A stretch of 64,000 nt of DNA from Streptomyces europaeiscabiei (GCF_036346855.1 NZ_CP107841.1:4220001-4284000); one strand, 5' to 3'. Counted from the first letter of the stretch, positions 26,343 through 35,273 are shown. Numbers and translations are program-made. Notes: a model not told the origin generated them from the letters alone.

Positions 26343-27946
26343 GACGCGCTCCCCCTTGGCGGGTCCGTCCGGACGTCCGTCCAGATCTCGGTGAACCGAT
26401 CGAGCAGTACGGCCGCCGCGTTCACGTCCGCCGTCAGCGGCCGGTCGGCCGGGTCCGCGTCGAGCACGGTCTCGGCCAGTTCCAGCGCCCGCCCGACGGG
26501 CAGTTCCGGATCCGGCCGCAGGTCCCGCTGACGCAGGGCCCGCACGGCGGCGACGAGTTCGCAGCCGACGACGAGCCGGTACGCGCCGCATGCGCGCAGC
26601 GTCTGCCGTGCGGCGAGCGAGGCGAAGCTGGCCTGTTCCTCGACGCCCCGGGAGAGTACAGCGTGGCCGAGCGACGCGGGTGCGGAGAAGGCCCGCAGGT
26701 CACCGAGGGCGGCCCCGGCGGCGTACTCCAGGATCATCACGCCCGACGAGGCGGGCTCGTGGTCGGCGAGGAAGGGGCGCAGCCGGGTGTACGCGGGTTC
26801 GTTGAGCGAGGAGAGCCGGGACGTCGACAGCCGGGCCACCTGTGTCACGGCGAGTCTGAAATGGTCCAGGGCGAGGGCTAGTTGTGCCTGGTAGAAGCCG
26901 CCGTGGTGGTAGGCGGCCAGGTCCTCGGGGCAGATCAGCGGATTCTCCGCCGCAGCGTTGATCTCGACTTCCAGGACGCCCTGCAGCGCGTCCGCCGCGT
27001 CCAGCGCGGGCCCGTGGATCTGCGGCAGGCACCGGAAGCCGTACGGGTCCTGGATCCGGCCCAGCGGCGGCGTGGGCCGGTCGGCCGCCCCGATCAGCTC
27101 CCGCATCCGCCGCGCCACTTCGCTCGACCCCCGGTGGGCACGTGCGAGGTGCACGGGCGCCGCGTACGCCTCGTGCGAGCCGTCCACGGCGAGCAGTGAC
27201 AGCGCGGCGACGACCTGGGTGGCAGCGATCAGCCCGCGCAACTCGTGGAGCGCGAGCGCGGCCTGTCCGAGGGTGAGCGCGTTGCTGCTGATCAGTGCGA
27301 GGGCGTCGTTGTTGTCGAGCGGCTGCGCCTCGGGGACACCGGAGCCGGACCCGAACCGCGCCCCGGCCGCCCCTCCCGTTCCCGGCCCCCGCCAGGGGTG
27401 CTCCCCCGCCAGCGCCAGCCCCATCTGGGCCAGCGCCGCGATGTCGCCCGTCCCGACCGACCCGAACTCGTTCACCACGGGGTACGCGCCGCTCTCCAGC
27501 GCCTCGCAGAGCGCCGTGACCACGCTCGGCCGGAGTCCGGCGCCGCCCGCGAGCAGTTGGTTGGCGCGTACGGCGAGCATGGCCCGTACCTGCCGGGCGG
27601 GCAGCTCCTCCCCGATGGCCCCGGCGTGGCTGCGCAGCAGCCGCAGACCGTGCTCGGCGGCGGCCTCGGTGGGCACGTCCTCGCTGCGGTTGGCGCCGAC
27701 GCCGGTGGAGCGGCCGTACACGCGTCCGGTCGCCGCGATCTGCCGGGCCGCGTCCCAGGACTCCTCGACCCGCCGCATCGCCTCGCTGCCGGGCACGGGC
27801 CGCGCGATCCCGTCTGCCAGCCGTACGACATCGGCGACACCGACGGCACGCCCGTCGAGGACGACGAGACCGGCCGGAACGGCCGGAACGGCCGCCACGG
27901 CGACCGCGGGGGCGTCCGACGCGCCCACGATCCGAGAGGACATCAC
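26339..27946 (-). CDS. Histidine/aromatic amino acid ammonia-lyase family protein lacking the canonical MIO triad
   Basis: 535 residues. Family features are strong: YGRSTGVGANRSEDVPTEAA (catalytic Tyr loop), LLRSHAGAIGEELP, NQLLAGGAGLRP, ALISSNALTLGQAAL, QDPYGFRCLPQIHGPALDAA and EINAAAENPLIC. The place where lyases carry Ala-Ser-Gly, cyclised to the MIO electrophile, instead reads GSVGTGDIAALAQMG at about residues 162-176, one residue shorter and without the Ser. I checked this in the DNA at 27448-27463. Calling it HutH would be natural from its neighbours, but the altered motif leaves its activity open. It may form a different electrophile, or be a regulatory or repurposed paralogue. It is coupled to the RpiR gene. 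Confidence 0.85.
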   Translation of the reverse strand: MMSSRIVGASDAPAVAVAAVPAVPAGLVVLDGRAVGVADVVRLADGIARPVPGSEAMRRVEESWDAARQIAATGRVYGRSTGVGANRSEDVPTEAAAEHGLRLLRSHAGAIGEELPARQVRAMLAVRANQLLAGGAGLRPSVVTALCEALESGAYPVVNEFGSVGTGDIAALAQMGLALAGEHPWRGPGTGGAAGARFGSGSGVPEAQPLDNNDALALISSNALTLGQAALALHELRGLIAATQVVAALSLLAVDGSHEAYAAPVHLARAHRGSSEVARRMRELIGAADRPTPPLGRIQDPYGFRCLPQIHGPALDAADALQGVLEVEINAAAENPLICPEDLAAYHHGGFYQAQLALALDHFRLAVTQVARLSTSRLSSLNEPAYTRLRPFLADHEPASSGVMILEYAAGAALGDLRAFSAPASLGHAVLSRGVEEQASFASLAARQTLRACGAYRLVVGCELVAAVRALRQRDLRPDPELPVGRALELAETVLDADPADRPLTADVNAAAVLLDRFTEIWTDVRTDPPRGSAS

Positions 27947-27976
27947 CCGCAGCCTCCAGCCCCGAGCCGATACACC

Positions 27977-28017
27977 GAATATTCAGACACCGAGAACTCT
28001 GCATGAGCCTATACAGG
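27977..28017. promoter_or_regulatory. Candidate operator upstream of the ammonia-lyase homologue
   Basis: Contains the perfect palindrome GAATATTC (27977-27984) and CCTATACAGG (28008-28017). CTATACAG and TATTCA words are also found in the hutU promoter region, 8.7 kb away. It lies 31-70 bp upstream of the start at 27946. Common regulation is inference. Confidence 0.4.
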
Positions 28018-28140
28018 CCAGGCAAGAGACGCCGATGGAGCGGTCGCTGGAAATGCTTCCTCAACGGGTGTCCGTCCGCCGCCGCTGTGCGAGAAGCAGT
28101 GGTTGGTCCGGCTGATGCTCGGTTCAGCGGTGTCAGCCGA

Positions 28141-28206
28141 CGCTCAGCCGATCGGTCTCAACTGACGCTCAGCCGATCGGTCTCAACTGACGCTCAGCGG
28201 TCTCAG
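28141..28206. repeat. 25-bp direct repeats, 2.6 copies
   Basis: The unit beginning CGCTCAGCCGATCGGTCTCA repeats at 28141 and 28166 without change. A partial copy at 28191 runs into the end of the decayed FG-GAP gene. Confidence 0.9.
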
Positions 28207-28615
28207 AGGATGTCCATGACGGTGAAATGCCGCCGATACCGCATGCCCTCCCCAGTGCCGCGCAGCACCCAGAAGGCGTCCAGGTCCCGCTTCTTCCCGT
28301 CCAGGAAGCCGGGGGCGCCGAACACCACGTCCAGGTGCTTGTCACCGTCGGTGTCGAGGAGCGGGCCCACGACGGCGATGCGGTTGCGGGTCGGCCCCGG
28401 CCCGCGGCCGGGGTGTCGCTCCCGGGGACGCCGGGGCCTTCGAGGTTCACCGCCCGGACGGCCTCGGCCTTCGCCGCGAGGCGATCGGGGACCAGCCAGA
28501 CCACACCGTTGCTGTCGTTGCCGACGGGGAAACGGGCAGGGCGGTCGACGCGGAAACCGACGGGCAGCGTGCGGGAGAACCAGCGCGCCAACAGGGGGGC
28601 TAACCCCAGTGTCAA
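28203..28615 (-). pseudogene. Frameshifted remnant of an FG-GAP repeat protein
   Basis: Two frames together give one coherent protein. The upstream frame has RFPVGNDSNGVVWLVPDRLA and the downstream frame has GPLLDTDGDKHLDVVFGAPG, then LDAFWVLRGTGEG. The second contains the DxDGxxxxD calcium loop and FGAP of FG-GAP (integrin-like) beta-propellers. The switch is between about 28385 and 28430, in a GC-rich stretch where a single-base error is also possible. No intact N-terminus or signal peptide is visible, so a 5'-truncated relic is likely. Confidence 0.6.
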
Positions 28616-28644
28616 GCGACCCCAGGCTCCCTACCGTGAACGGC

Positions 28645-29091
28645 ATGACCGGTATGGATGCCCGTGACGCACAGCTCGGGGACCCCGAGCTGAAGAAGGA
28701 ACTCGCCGCCACCCTGCACGCCCGCAGAGAGCTGGGCGAGGACTACGAGTCCGCGCTCGTCGACTCGTTCCTGGAGAAGGTCGACCAGCGCATCGACGGC
28801 GCGGTGGACCGCCGGGTCAGGCGTCAGGTCGCCGAGCAGCAGATGGTGGTGGCCCGTGGCAGCCGTTCCCCCAAGTCCACCGACACCTGGGGCGAACGCT
28901 ACGGCTTCGGCGTCGTCTCCCTCGTCGTCGCCATCCCCCTCTCCGGCATCGGCGGCGCCGTGGCCGAACTCCCCGGCCTCTTCGTCACCTGGGCGGGCAT
29001 CGTGGGCGTGAACATGGCCTGGGCCCTGCGCGGTTCCTCGGCCCTGCGCCGACGCGGGGGCAAGAGCGGGGACTCGGACTGGGAAGCGTGA
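28645..29091 (+). CDS. Small membrane protein with coiled-coil N-terminus
   Basis: 148 residues from the ATG at 28645; a GTG at 28636 and an ATG at 28654 are alternatives, and none has a strong ribosome-binding site. Residues 1-70 are charged and helical (ELKKELAATLHARRELGEDY, VDSFLEKVDQRIDGAVDRRV). Two membrane segments follow (about 92-112 and 114-130). The C-terminus is basic. This pattern (hydrophilic helix plus two-helix anchor) is common in conserved actinobacterial proteins of unknown function. Confidence 0.7.
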   Translation: MTGMDARDAQLGDPELKKELAATLHARRELGEDYESALVDSFLEKVDQRIDGAVDRRVRRQVAEQQMVVARGSRSPKSTDTWGERYGFGVVSLVVAIPLSGIGGAVAELPGLFVTWAGIVGVNMAWALRGSSALRRRGGKSGDSDWEA

Positions 29092-29565
29092 CTCGTCCTT
29101 CAGCGACGAGCACCGCAGCCATGGATCGAGGAACCACGACGGCGACCGGCCACGCCCGCGAGAGCGGCGGCGGTTCAGCCGCGTAGGAGTGCTATGCGCG
29201 GGGACCGCCGCACCCCCGTGTGACGGGGGGCGGGACGACGGCGGTCCCCGCGAGGGACGCGGGCCGGGTCAGGACCGGGCTTACGCGTCCTTGGCGTCCA
29301 TGGAGGTCCGGGAGCCGCTCCGGAGGTCCTTGGCGCCGTTTCGGTCGTCGGCCGGGGCGGGGAGCCGCTCCCGCCCTGCCGACACCCACTAATCTGCCGG
29401 ACCCGTGTTAAGCGAGTGCTGCGAGGACGTGACGCGCTCGTACCACTTTTGCGAAGTCAAACGCGCGCCCCAGGCAAACTTTCGACGCGGAGAGCCCTTT
29501 GCAGGTATTTCGTCCCCCTGACCGGCGCTCCTGCCGCATCCGGTGCTCCTACCGCATCCGGTCCT
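29092..29565. other. Intergenic region with a long hairpin
   Basis: 474 bp between convergent genes, with no credible gene. Its main feature is the nested inverted repeat at 29197-29252; the remainder shows nothing I recognise. Confidence 0.5.
29197..29252. terminator. Nested 14-bp inverted repeat hairpin
   Basis: CGCGGGGACCGCCG (29197-29210) pairs perfectly with CGGCGGTCCCCGCG (29239-29252). Inside, CCCCCG (29213-29218) pairs with CGGGGG (29224-29229). It lies between convergent genes and could terminate both, although no T-run follows. A structured RNA is the alternative. Confidence 0.55.
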
Positions 29566-30960
29566 CTACTGCTTCACCCCGCCCTTGGCGAGGAACGCGA
29601 GCAGGTCCTGCCGGCTGACGACACCCTTCGGTTTGCCCTCGACCAGCACGATCGCCGCGTCCGCCGTACCGAGCACGGACATCAGGTCGCCGACGGGCTC
29701 ACCGGAGCCGACCTGCGGCAGCGGCGACGACATGTGCTTCTCCAGCGGATCGTCGAGCGAGGCTCGCTGGGTGAACAGGGCGTCCAGCAGCTCCCGTTCG
29801 ACGACGGACCCGACCACCTCGGCGGCCATGACGTCCGGGTGCCCGGCGCCCGGCTTCACGATCGGCATCTGCGAGACGCCGTACTCCCGCAGCACCTCGA
29901 TCGCCTGACCGACCGTCTCGTCCGGGTGCATGTGGACGAGGGAGGGGATGGCGCCGTGCTCCTTGTCGTTGAGGACGTCGGCGACGCGCGCGCTCGGCCC
30001 CTCGTCCTCCAGGAAGCCGTAGTCGGCCATCCACTCGTCGTTGAAGATCTTGCTGAGGTAGCCGCGCCCGCTGTCGGGCAGCAGGACGACGACCACGTCG
30101 TCCGGGCCGAGCCGCTCGGCGACCCTCAGCGCGGCGACGACGGCCATGCCGCAGGAGCCGCCCACGAGCAGGCCCTCCTCCTTGGCGAGGCGCCGGGTCA
30201 TCTGGAAGGAGTCCTTGTCGGACACGGCGACGATCTCGTCGGCGACGGTCCGGTCGTAGGCGGTCGGCCAGAAGTCCTCACCGACGCCCTCGACAAGGTA
30301 CGGCCGCCCGGAGCCGCCGGAGTACACGGACCCCTCGGGGTCGGCGCCGACGACCTGGACCCGGCCGTCACTGGCGTCCTTCAGGTAGCGGCCGGTGCCG
30401 GAAATGGTCCCGCCGGTCCCCACGCCCGCCACGAAGTGCGTGATCCGCCCGTCCGTCTGCTCCCACAGCTCAGGGCCGGTCGAGTGGTAGTGGGAGAGCG
30501 GGTTGTGGGGGTTGGAGTACTGGTCGGGCTTCCAGGCACCGGGCGTCTCGCGGACCAGCCGGTCGGAGACGTTGTAGTACGAGTCGGGGTGCTCGGGGTC
30601 GACGGCGGTCGGGCAGACGACGACCTCGGCCCCGTAGGCCCGGAGCACGTTGATCTTGTCGGTGCTCACCTTGTCGGGGCACACGAAGATGCACTTGTAC
30701 CCCTTCTGCTGGGCCACGATGGCGAGCCCCACCCCCGTGTTTCCACTGGTGGGCTCGACGATCGTGCCGCCGGGCTGCAGTTCACCGCTCTTCTCCGCCG
30801 CCTCGATCATGCGCAGCGCGATGCGGTCCTTCACGGAACCGCCGGGATTGAAGTACTCGACCTTGGCAAGGACGGTCGCCCGAATGCCCTCGGTCACGCT
30901 GTTGAGCCTCAGCAGCGGGGTGTTGCCGACGAGGCTGATCATCGAGTCGTGGAATTGCAC
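29566..30960 (-). CDS. cbs: Cystathionine beta-synthase
   Basis: 464 residues. The PLP enzyme joins homocysteine and serine (reverse transsulfuration). Motifs: SLVGNTPLLRL, YFNPGGSVKDRIALRM (PLP lysine about 44), EPTSGNTGVGLA, HFVAGVGTGGTISGTGRYL and GLLVGGSCGMAV. Two C-terminal CBS domains (about 330-460), PSLVHMHPDETVGQAIEVLR and MSSPLPQVGSGEPVGDLMSV, fit a regulatory nucleotide or SAM site. It starts with the GTG at 30960. There is no haem-binding N-terminus, as expected for bacteria. O-acetylserine-dependent activity is possible in this family. Confidence 0.9.
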   Translation of the reverse strand: MQFHDSMISLVGNTPLLRLNSVTEGIRATVLAKVEYFNPGGSVKDRIALRMIEAAEKSGELQPGGTIVEPTSGNTGVGLAIVAQQKGYKCIFVCPDKVSTDKINVLRAYGAEVVVCPTAVDPEHPDSYYNVSDRLVRETPGAWKPDQYSNPHNPLSHYHSTGPELWEQTDGRITHFVAGVGTGGTISGTGRYLKDASDGRVQVVGADPEGSVYSGGSGRPYLVEGVGEDFWPTAYDRTVADEIVAVSDKDSFQMTRRLAKEEGLLVGGSCGMAVVAALRVAERLGPDDVVVVLLPDSGRGYLSKIFNDEWMADYGFLEDEGPSARVADVLNDKEHGAIPSLVHMHPDETVGQAIEVLREYGVSQMPIVKPGAGHPDVMAAEVVGSVVERELLDALFTQRASLDDPLEKHMSSPLPQVGSGEPVGDLMSVLGTADAAIVLVEGKPKGVVSRQDLLAFLAKGGVKQ

Positions 30961-31116
30961 CGTTGTCTCCGGAGCTGCAAAAAGGGATGTCGTATTGTTC
31001 CGCCAGCCTAAGCCCCGCTCTCACTCTTCTCCTCCCTGTTCACCCGTCGTCGGGATTGGCCGAGGGCAGGTACGGGGCAAGGAGTGGGTACGGGAACGAG
31101 GAGGTGGCGGCGACGT

Positions 31117-32208
31117 ATGACGAGCATGTCGAGAGCACGGGTGGCCCGCCGCATCGCGGCGGGCGCGGCGTACGGCGGGGGCGGCATCGGGCTGCTGGGC
31201 GCCGCTGCCGTGGGTGTGCTGCTGGCCGAGGTACGGATGGCCAAGCGGGTCGTGGGCAACGGGCACAGCCCGCACCCGCCGAGCGCGGAGGGTGTGTACG
31301 GTCACACGCACGGCAGCCGGTACGGCCGCGCGTACGGCTACGGCTCGTACGGCAGTTCGTACGACGCCCCTGACGATCCCCCGCTCCGCCTCATCATGCT
31401 CGGCGACTCCACCGCCGCCGGCCAGGGCGTCCACCGGTCCCGGCAGACCCCGGGCGCGCTGATCGCCTCGGGGCTGGCGGCCGTCGCGGAGCGCCCGGTG
31501 CTGCTGCGCAACGTCGCGCTGCCGGGCGCCCAGTCGGACGACCTCGACCGGCAGGTCGCGCTGGTCCTGGAGGATCCGGACCAGGTCCCCGACGTGTGCG
31601 TGATCATGATCGGGGCGAACGACGTGACGCACCGGATGCCCCCGACCCGCTCGGTCCGTCACCTCTCGGCGGCCGTGCGGCGGCTGCGGACCGCAGGGGC
31701 CGAGGTGGTGGTGGGCACCTGCCCCGACCTCGGCACCATCGAGCTGGTGCAGCAACCGTTGCGCTGGCTCGCCCGCCGCGCCTCCCGTCAACTGGCGGCC
31801 GCCCAGACGATCGGAACCGTCGAACAGGGCGGCCGCACCGTGTCGCTGGGCGACCTCCTCGGCCCCGAGTTCGAACAGAACCCCCGCGAGCTGTTCGGCC
31901 CTGACAACTACCACCCCTCCGCGGAGGGATACGCGACCGCGGCGATGGCGCTCCTGCCGACGGTCTGCGCTGCGCTCGGCCTCTGGCCGGAGGAGGAGCG
32001 GCCGGATGTCAGCCGCCGCGAGGGTTTCCTGCCGGTGGCCCGTGCGGCCGCCGAGGCCGCGTCCGAGGCCGGCACCGAGGTGACGGCCGCGATGCCTACG
32101 GGGCCGCGTGGGCCCTGGGCCCTGCTCAAGCGGCGGCGCAGGCGGCGGGTGCCCGTGTCGGACCCGGCCCCGAACGCCGCGGCGGAGGCACAGCCGGGCG
32201 CCCAGTAG
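31117..32208 (+). CDS. SGNH/GDSL hydrolase (secreted or membrane-anchored esterase)
   Basis: 363 residues from the ATG at 31117 (a GAGGAGG lies 12 bases upstream; ATG 31126 is possible). The N-terminal hydrophobic segment (AAYGGGGIGLLGAAAVGVLLAE) can anchor or export it. The SGNH blocks are intact: nucleophile Ser in LIMLGDSTAAGQG, Gly in NVALPGAQSDDL, Asn in MIGANDVTHR, and Asp/His in FGPDNYHPSAEGY. The basic C-terminal tail (LLKRRRRRRVPVS) is disordered. The substrate is unknown. Confidence 0.88.
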   Translation: MTSMSRARVARRIAAGAAYGGGGIGLLGAAAVGVLLAEVRMAKRVVGNGHSPHPPSAEGVYGHTHGSRYGRAYGYGSYGSSYDAPDDPPLRLIMLGDSTAAGQGVHRSRQTPGALIASGLAAVAERPVLLRNVALPGAQSDDLDRQVALVLEDPDQVPDVCVIMIGANDVTHRMPPTRSVRHLSAAVRRLRTAGAEVVVGTCPDLGTIELVQQPLRWLARRASRQLAAAQTIGTVEQGGRTVSLGDLLGPEFEQNPRELFGPDNYHPSAEGYATAAMALLPTVCAALGLWPEEERPDVSRREGFLPVARAAAEAASEAGTEVTAAMPTGPRGPWALLKRRRRRRVPVSDPAPNAAAEAQPGAQ

Positions 32209-32791
32209 CTCGGGGTGCCTGTGCGTTGGCGAGTGCGGCTCCGGTGGGGCTTCTCGCGCAGTTCCCCGCGCCCCAAAAAAGACCAGGCCCTGCGGGCCTG
32301 GAAGACGACGGACCGGTGTACCCGAAAGACGACGGACCGATGGGCTTGAAAAGCGACGGACCGGTAGACCTGAAAGACCACAGGCCCGTGTACCCGGAAG
32401 ACGACGGACCGGTGGACCTGGAAGACGACGGACCGATGGGCTTGAAAAGCGACGGACCGGTAGACCTGAAAGACCACAGGCCCGTGTGCCTGGAAGGCGA
32501 CAGACCAGCGGGCCGACCGGCCGAGAAGGCGACAGACCGGCGGGCCGACCGGCCGAGAAGGAAGGGGCGCAGTCCCTGCTTTCAGGGGCGCGGGGAACTG
32601 CGCGACAAGCCCCCACCCACCCGCACCCGCCCTATCACAGCGCGCCCCGAACCACTGGGCGCCCCAAACCAAAAAGCAAGCGCTTAGAAAAGTGCGGTCG
32701 GAGTCACACCCGTCCAGCCGTGACCGAGCCCATACGTACGGGTAACTTCCCCCACAGCCCTGCTTTCCGTTCGCATGCCAATGGAGCCGTG
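32209..32791. other. Intergenic region of repeats
   Basis: 583 bp. Two inverted copies of the dispersed element lie at 32251-32274 (minus orientation) and 32584-32605 (plus orientation). They bracket a 24-bp tandem array (32301-32560). The array is open in several frames because 24 is a multiple of three, so long frames here are not evidence of a gene. Confidence 0.75.
32301..32560. repeat. 24-bp tandem repeats with 96-bp higher order, about eleven units
   Basis: Units such as GAAAGACGACGGACCGATGG, GAAAAGCGACGGACCGGTAG and GAAAGACCACAGGCCCGTGT repeat every 24 bp. Three of the unit types return in the same order after 96 bp, so the array grew by duplicating a four-unit block. The last two units are longer, with an extra GGCCGACC. 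Confidence 0.88.
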
Positions 32792-34009
32792 ATGCCCGAA
32801 GCCGTGATCGTCTCAGCCGCCCGCTCCCCCATCGGCCGCGCTTTCAAGGGCTCGCTGAAGGACCTGCGCCCCGACGACCTGACCGCCACGATCGTCGCGG
32901 CCGCCCTCGCGAAGGTCCCGGAGCTGGACCCGAAGGACATCGACGACCTGATGCTCGGCTGTGGCCTGCCCGGCGGCGAGCAGGGCCACAACCTGGGCCG
33001 TATCGTCGCCGTACAGCTGGGCATGGACCACCTGCCGGGCTGCACGGTCACCCGTTACTGTTCCTCCTCGCTCCAGACGTCCCGCATGGCTCTGCACGCC
33101 ATCAAGGCCGGCGAGGGCGACGTCTTCATCTCGGCGGGCGTGGAGGTCGTCAGCAGCACCGCGCGCGGCACGAGCGACATCCCCACCGCCCGCAACCCCC
33201 TGTTCGCCGAGGCCCAGGCCCGCACGGAAACCGTCTCCAAGTCGGTGGGCGCCTCCTGGCACGACCCGCGCGAGGACGGCCTGCTCCCCGACCCGTACAT
33301 CGCGATGGGGCAGACCGCCGAGAACCTGGCCCGCCAGTGGGGCGTGACCCGCGAGGACATGGACGAGTTCGGCGTCCGCTCGCAGAACCTCGCCGAGGAA
33401 GCCATCAAGAAGGGCTTCTGGGAGCGCGAGATCACCCCGGTGACCCTGCCCGACGGCACGGTCGTCAGCAAGGACGACGGCCCGCGCGCGGGTGTCACCC
33501 TGGAGGCCGTGCAGGGCCTGAAGCCGGTCTTCCGCGAGGACGGCCTGGTCACCGCCGGCAACTGCTGCCCGCTCAACGACGGCGCCGCCGCCCTCGTGAT
33601 CATGTCGGACACGAAGGCCCGCGAACTGGGTCTGACCCCGCTCGCCCGGATCGTCTCGACGGGTGTCTCCGGACTCTCCCCCGAGATCATGGGCTACGGC
33701 CCGGTGGAGGCGTCGAAGCAGGCCCTGTCCCGCGCCGGTCTCACCGTCGACGACATCGACCTGTTCGAGATCAACGAGGCCTTCGCCGCCCAGGTGATCC
33801 CCTCCTACCGCGACCTGGACATCCCGCTGGACAAGCTGAACGTGAACGGCGGCGCGATCGCCGTCGGACACCCCTTCGGTATGACCGGCGCCCGCATCAC
33901 CGGCACGCTCATCAATTCCCTCCAGTTCCACGACAAGCAGTTCGGTCTGGAGACGATGTGCGTCGGCGGCGGCCAGGGCATGGCGATGGTCATCGAGCGC
34001 CTCAGCTGA
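32792..34009 (+). CDS. Acetyl-CoA acetyltransferase (thiolase)
   Basis: 405 residues from the ATG at 32792 (GGAG upstream). Thiolase family: VIVSAARSPIGRAFKGSLKD, the acylated Cys in VTRYCSSSLQTSRMA (about 90), GNCCPLNDGAAAL, FEINEAFAAQVIP, NVNGGAIAVGHPFGMTGARI (catalytic His) and the second Cys in METMCVGGGQGMA-like sequence. It condenses two acetyl-CoA or cleaves 3-ketoacyl-CoA. It is a stand-alone gene ended by a strong stem-loop at 34063. Confidence 0.93.
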   Translation: MPEAVIVSAARSPIGRAFKGSLKDLRPDDLTATIVAAALAKVPELDPKDIDDLMLGCGLPGGEQGHNLGRIVAVQLGMDHLPGCTVTRYCSSSLQTSRMALHAIKAGEGDVFISAGVEVVSSTARGTSDIPTARNPLFAEAQARTETVSKSVGASWHDPREDGLLPDPYIAMGQTAENLARQWGVTREDMDEFGVRSQNLAEEAIKKGFWEREITPVTLPDGTVVSKDDGPRAGVTLEAVQGLKPVFREDGLVTAGNCCPLNDGAAALVIMSDTKARELGLTPLARIVSTGVSGLSPEIMGYGPVEASKQALSRAGLTVDDIDLFEINEAFAAQVIPSYRDLDIPLDKLNVNGGAIAVGHPFGMTGARITGTLINSLQFHDKQFGLETMCVGGGQGMAMVIERLS

Positions 34010-34062
34010 GCGACCGCACACGCGCGGAGCCGTAACCGTTCGGATGCGCACCGCGATGCTGT

Positions 34063-34103
34063 GGCCCGGAGTCCCCCTTCCTGGGGGACTCCGGGCCATT
34101 TTG
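34063..34103 (+). terminator. Strong terminator after the thiolase gene
   Basis: GGCCCGGAGTCCCCC (34063-34077) pairs perfectly with GGGGGACTCCGGGCC (34083-34097) around TTCCT and is followed by ATTTTG. A textbook factor-independent terminator. Confidence 0.9.
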
Positions 34104-34295
34104 TGATCCAATCTCCCCCAGGATGTGACCTATCTCCCTCCGGAGAGGGATTTACGCAGGTCAGAGTCGTTTCACCACCAAACATCGGGACCAGATTCCT
34201 GCCCGTTTCGTGACGTTACGCACTGACAGCTGGTTAGTCCGCCCTTCAAGCTGATGTAGGAAGTCGGGGGTCGACTTTGAACCGGGAGTACGTCA

Positions 34296-35087
34296 GTGAG
34301 CGCTATGCCGATCGCCTTGCTGCTCACCACGGCCGCCACCGCCGCCGTGGGCGTCGCCGTCCTGCGCACCCTCACGGGGCTGCGCCGAGAGGTAGCTGCC
34401 TTGCGCACCGAGCTGGCCGCGAGCCGGGCCACCGGGGTGCGCGCCCCGGTACCGGCGGCGCGTCCGGCCGCCGACACGGAGGAGATACGCGCCGCCGTCG
34501 CCGAGGCGCTCGCCGAGGAGCGGGAGCGCGAGCTGGCCGAGGCGCGGGCGTTCTGGGCCGCCCAGGAGTCCCGTGACGTCTCCGACGCGCCCTCCCTGCT
34601 GGGTCTGCCCGACGGTGACCTGTTCCTGCCCCGGCAGTCCGATTTCGCGGGTCTGGAGCACCTGGAGCCGGTGATCGAGCCGAGCCTCGAGGGCGACGAC
34701 TACGTCGGGGAGTCCGCCGAGCTGGCCGCGGCCCGCCGTCGGCACCCCTCGCACCCCGATTTCGTGCCGGTGCAGTCTCCTGTCACCAACGACCACGAGC
34801 GCACGGTCGCCTGCCTGGAGGACCTCGCCGCGTCCCGCACCGAGCTGGCCGACGTCCGACCGGGGCCCCTCGGCACCCTCGACGTCTACGTCTTCGCCGA
34901 CGGCACCACGCTCTGCATGACCCCCGGCCACCGCGAAACCGCCGAACGCCTCGCCGTGGCCCTCCAGGCCGGTGACACCCCTGTCCTGCTGGGCGGCTCG
35001 GGCATCTCGGGCGCGTACGCCCTCACGTTCGAGTGCGGTGACGACATGGTCTACATCCTGGCGGACCGGGTGATCGCGTCGCTGTGA
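34296..35087 (+). CDS. Membrane-tethered SseB-like protein of unknown function
   Basis: 263 residues from the GTG at 34296. One N-terminal membrane helix (PIALLLTTAATAAVGVAVL) is followed by a coiled coil (about 25-95, LRREVAALRTELAASRA and VAEALAEERERELAEARAFW). A globular C-terminal domain (about 150-263) has GTLDVYVFADGTTLCMTPGH and ALTFECGDDMVYILADRVIA. It is probably cytoplasmic and held at the membrane. No enzyme motif; the SseB resemblance is weak. Confidence 0.65.
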   Translation: MSAMPIALLLTTAATAAVGVAVLRTLTGLRREVAALRTELAASRATGVRAPVPAARPAADTEEIRAAVAEALAEERERELAEARAFWAAQESRDVSDAPSLLGLPDGDLFLPRQSDFAGLEHLEPVIEPSLEGDDYVGESAELAAARRRHPSHPDFVPVQSPVTNDHERTVACLEDLAASRTELADVRPGPLGTLDVYVFADGTTLCMTPGHRETAERLAVALQAGDTPVLLGGSGISGAYALTFECGDDMVYILADRVIASL

Positions 35088-35273
35088 GGGCGATGCCGAT
35101 GCCGCAGGGTCGCTTCAGGACGCCATAGCAGTACTTCCGGCGGGCGCCTTCTCGCCGCCGAGAGCGGCCGCGCCCTTCAGAGGCGCGGGAAGGCGCGACC
35201 AGCCCCCGTACACCCGCAGCCGCCCGCCCACCAGCTCCTCCGGGCTCCTGGGCGCTGCCGCCAGGCGCTCACC

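Noticed and set aside
26339..27946. Plain assignment as hutH
   Set aside because: The family is right, but the missing MIO triad makes histidine ammonia-lyase activity uncertain, so no symbol is given.
29197..29252. tRNA or known riboswitch
   Set aside because: It is a single long hairpin without cloverleaf arms or any conserved riboswitch segment.
32226..32687. 153-residue frame with eight-residue repeats (DGPVDLKD-like)
   Set aside because: The 24-bp period keeps several frames open at once, the array is flanked by intergenic repeats, and there is no ribosome-binding site. Treated as a DNA repeat.
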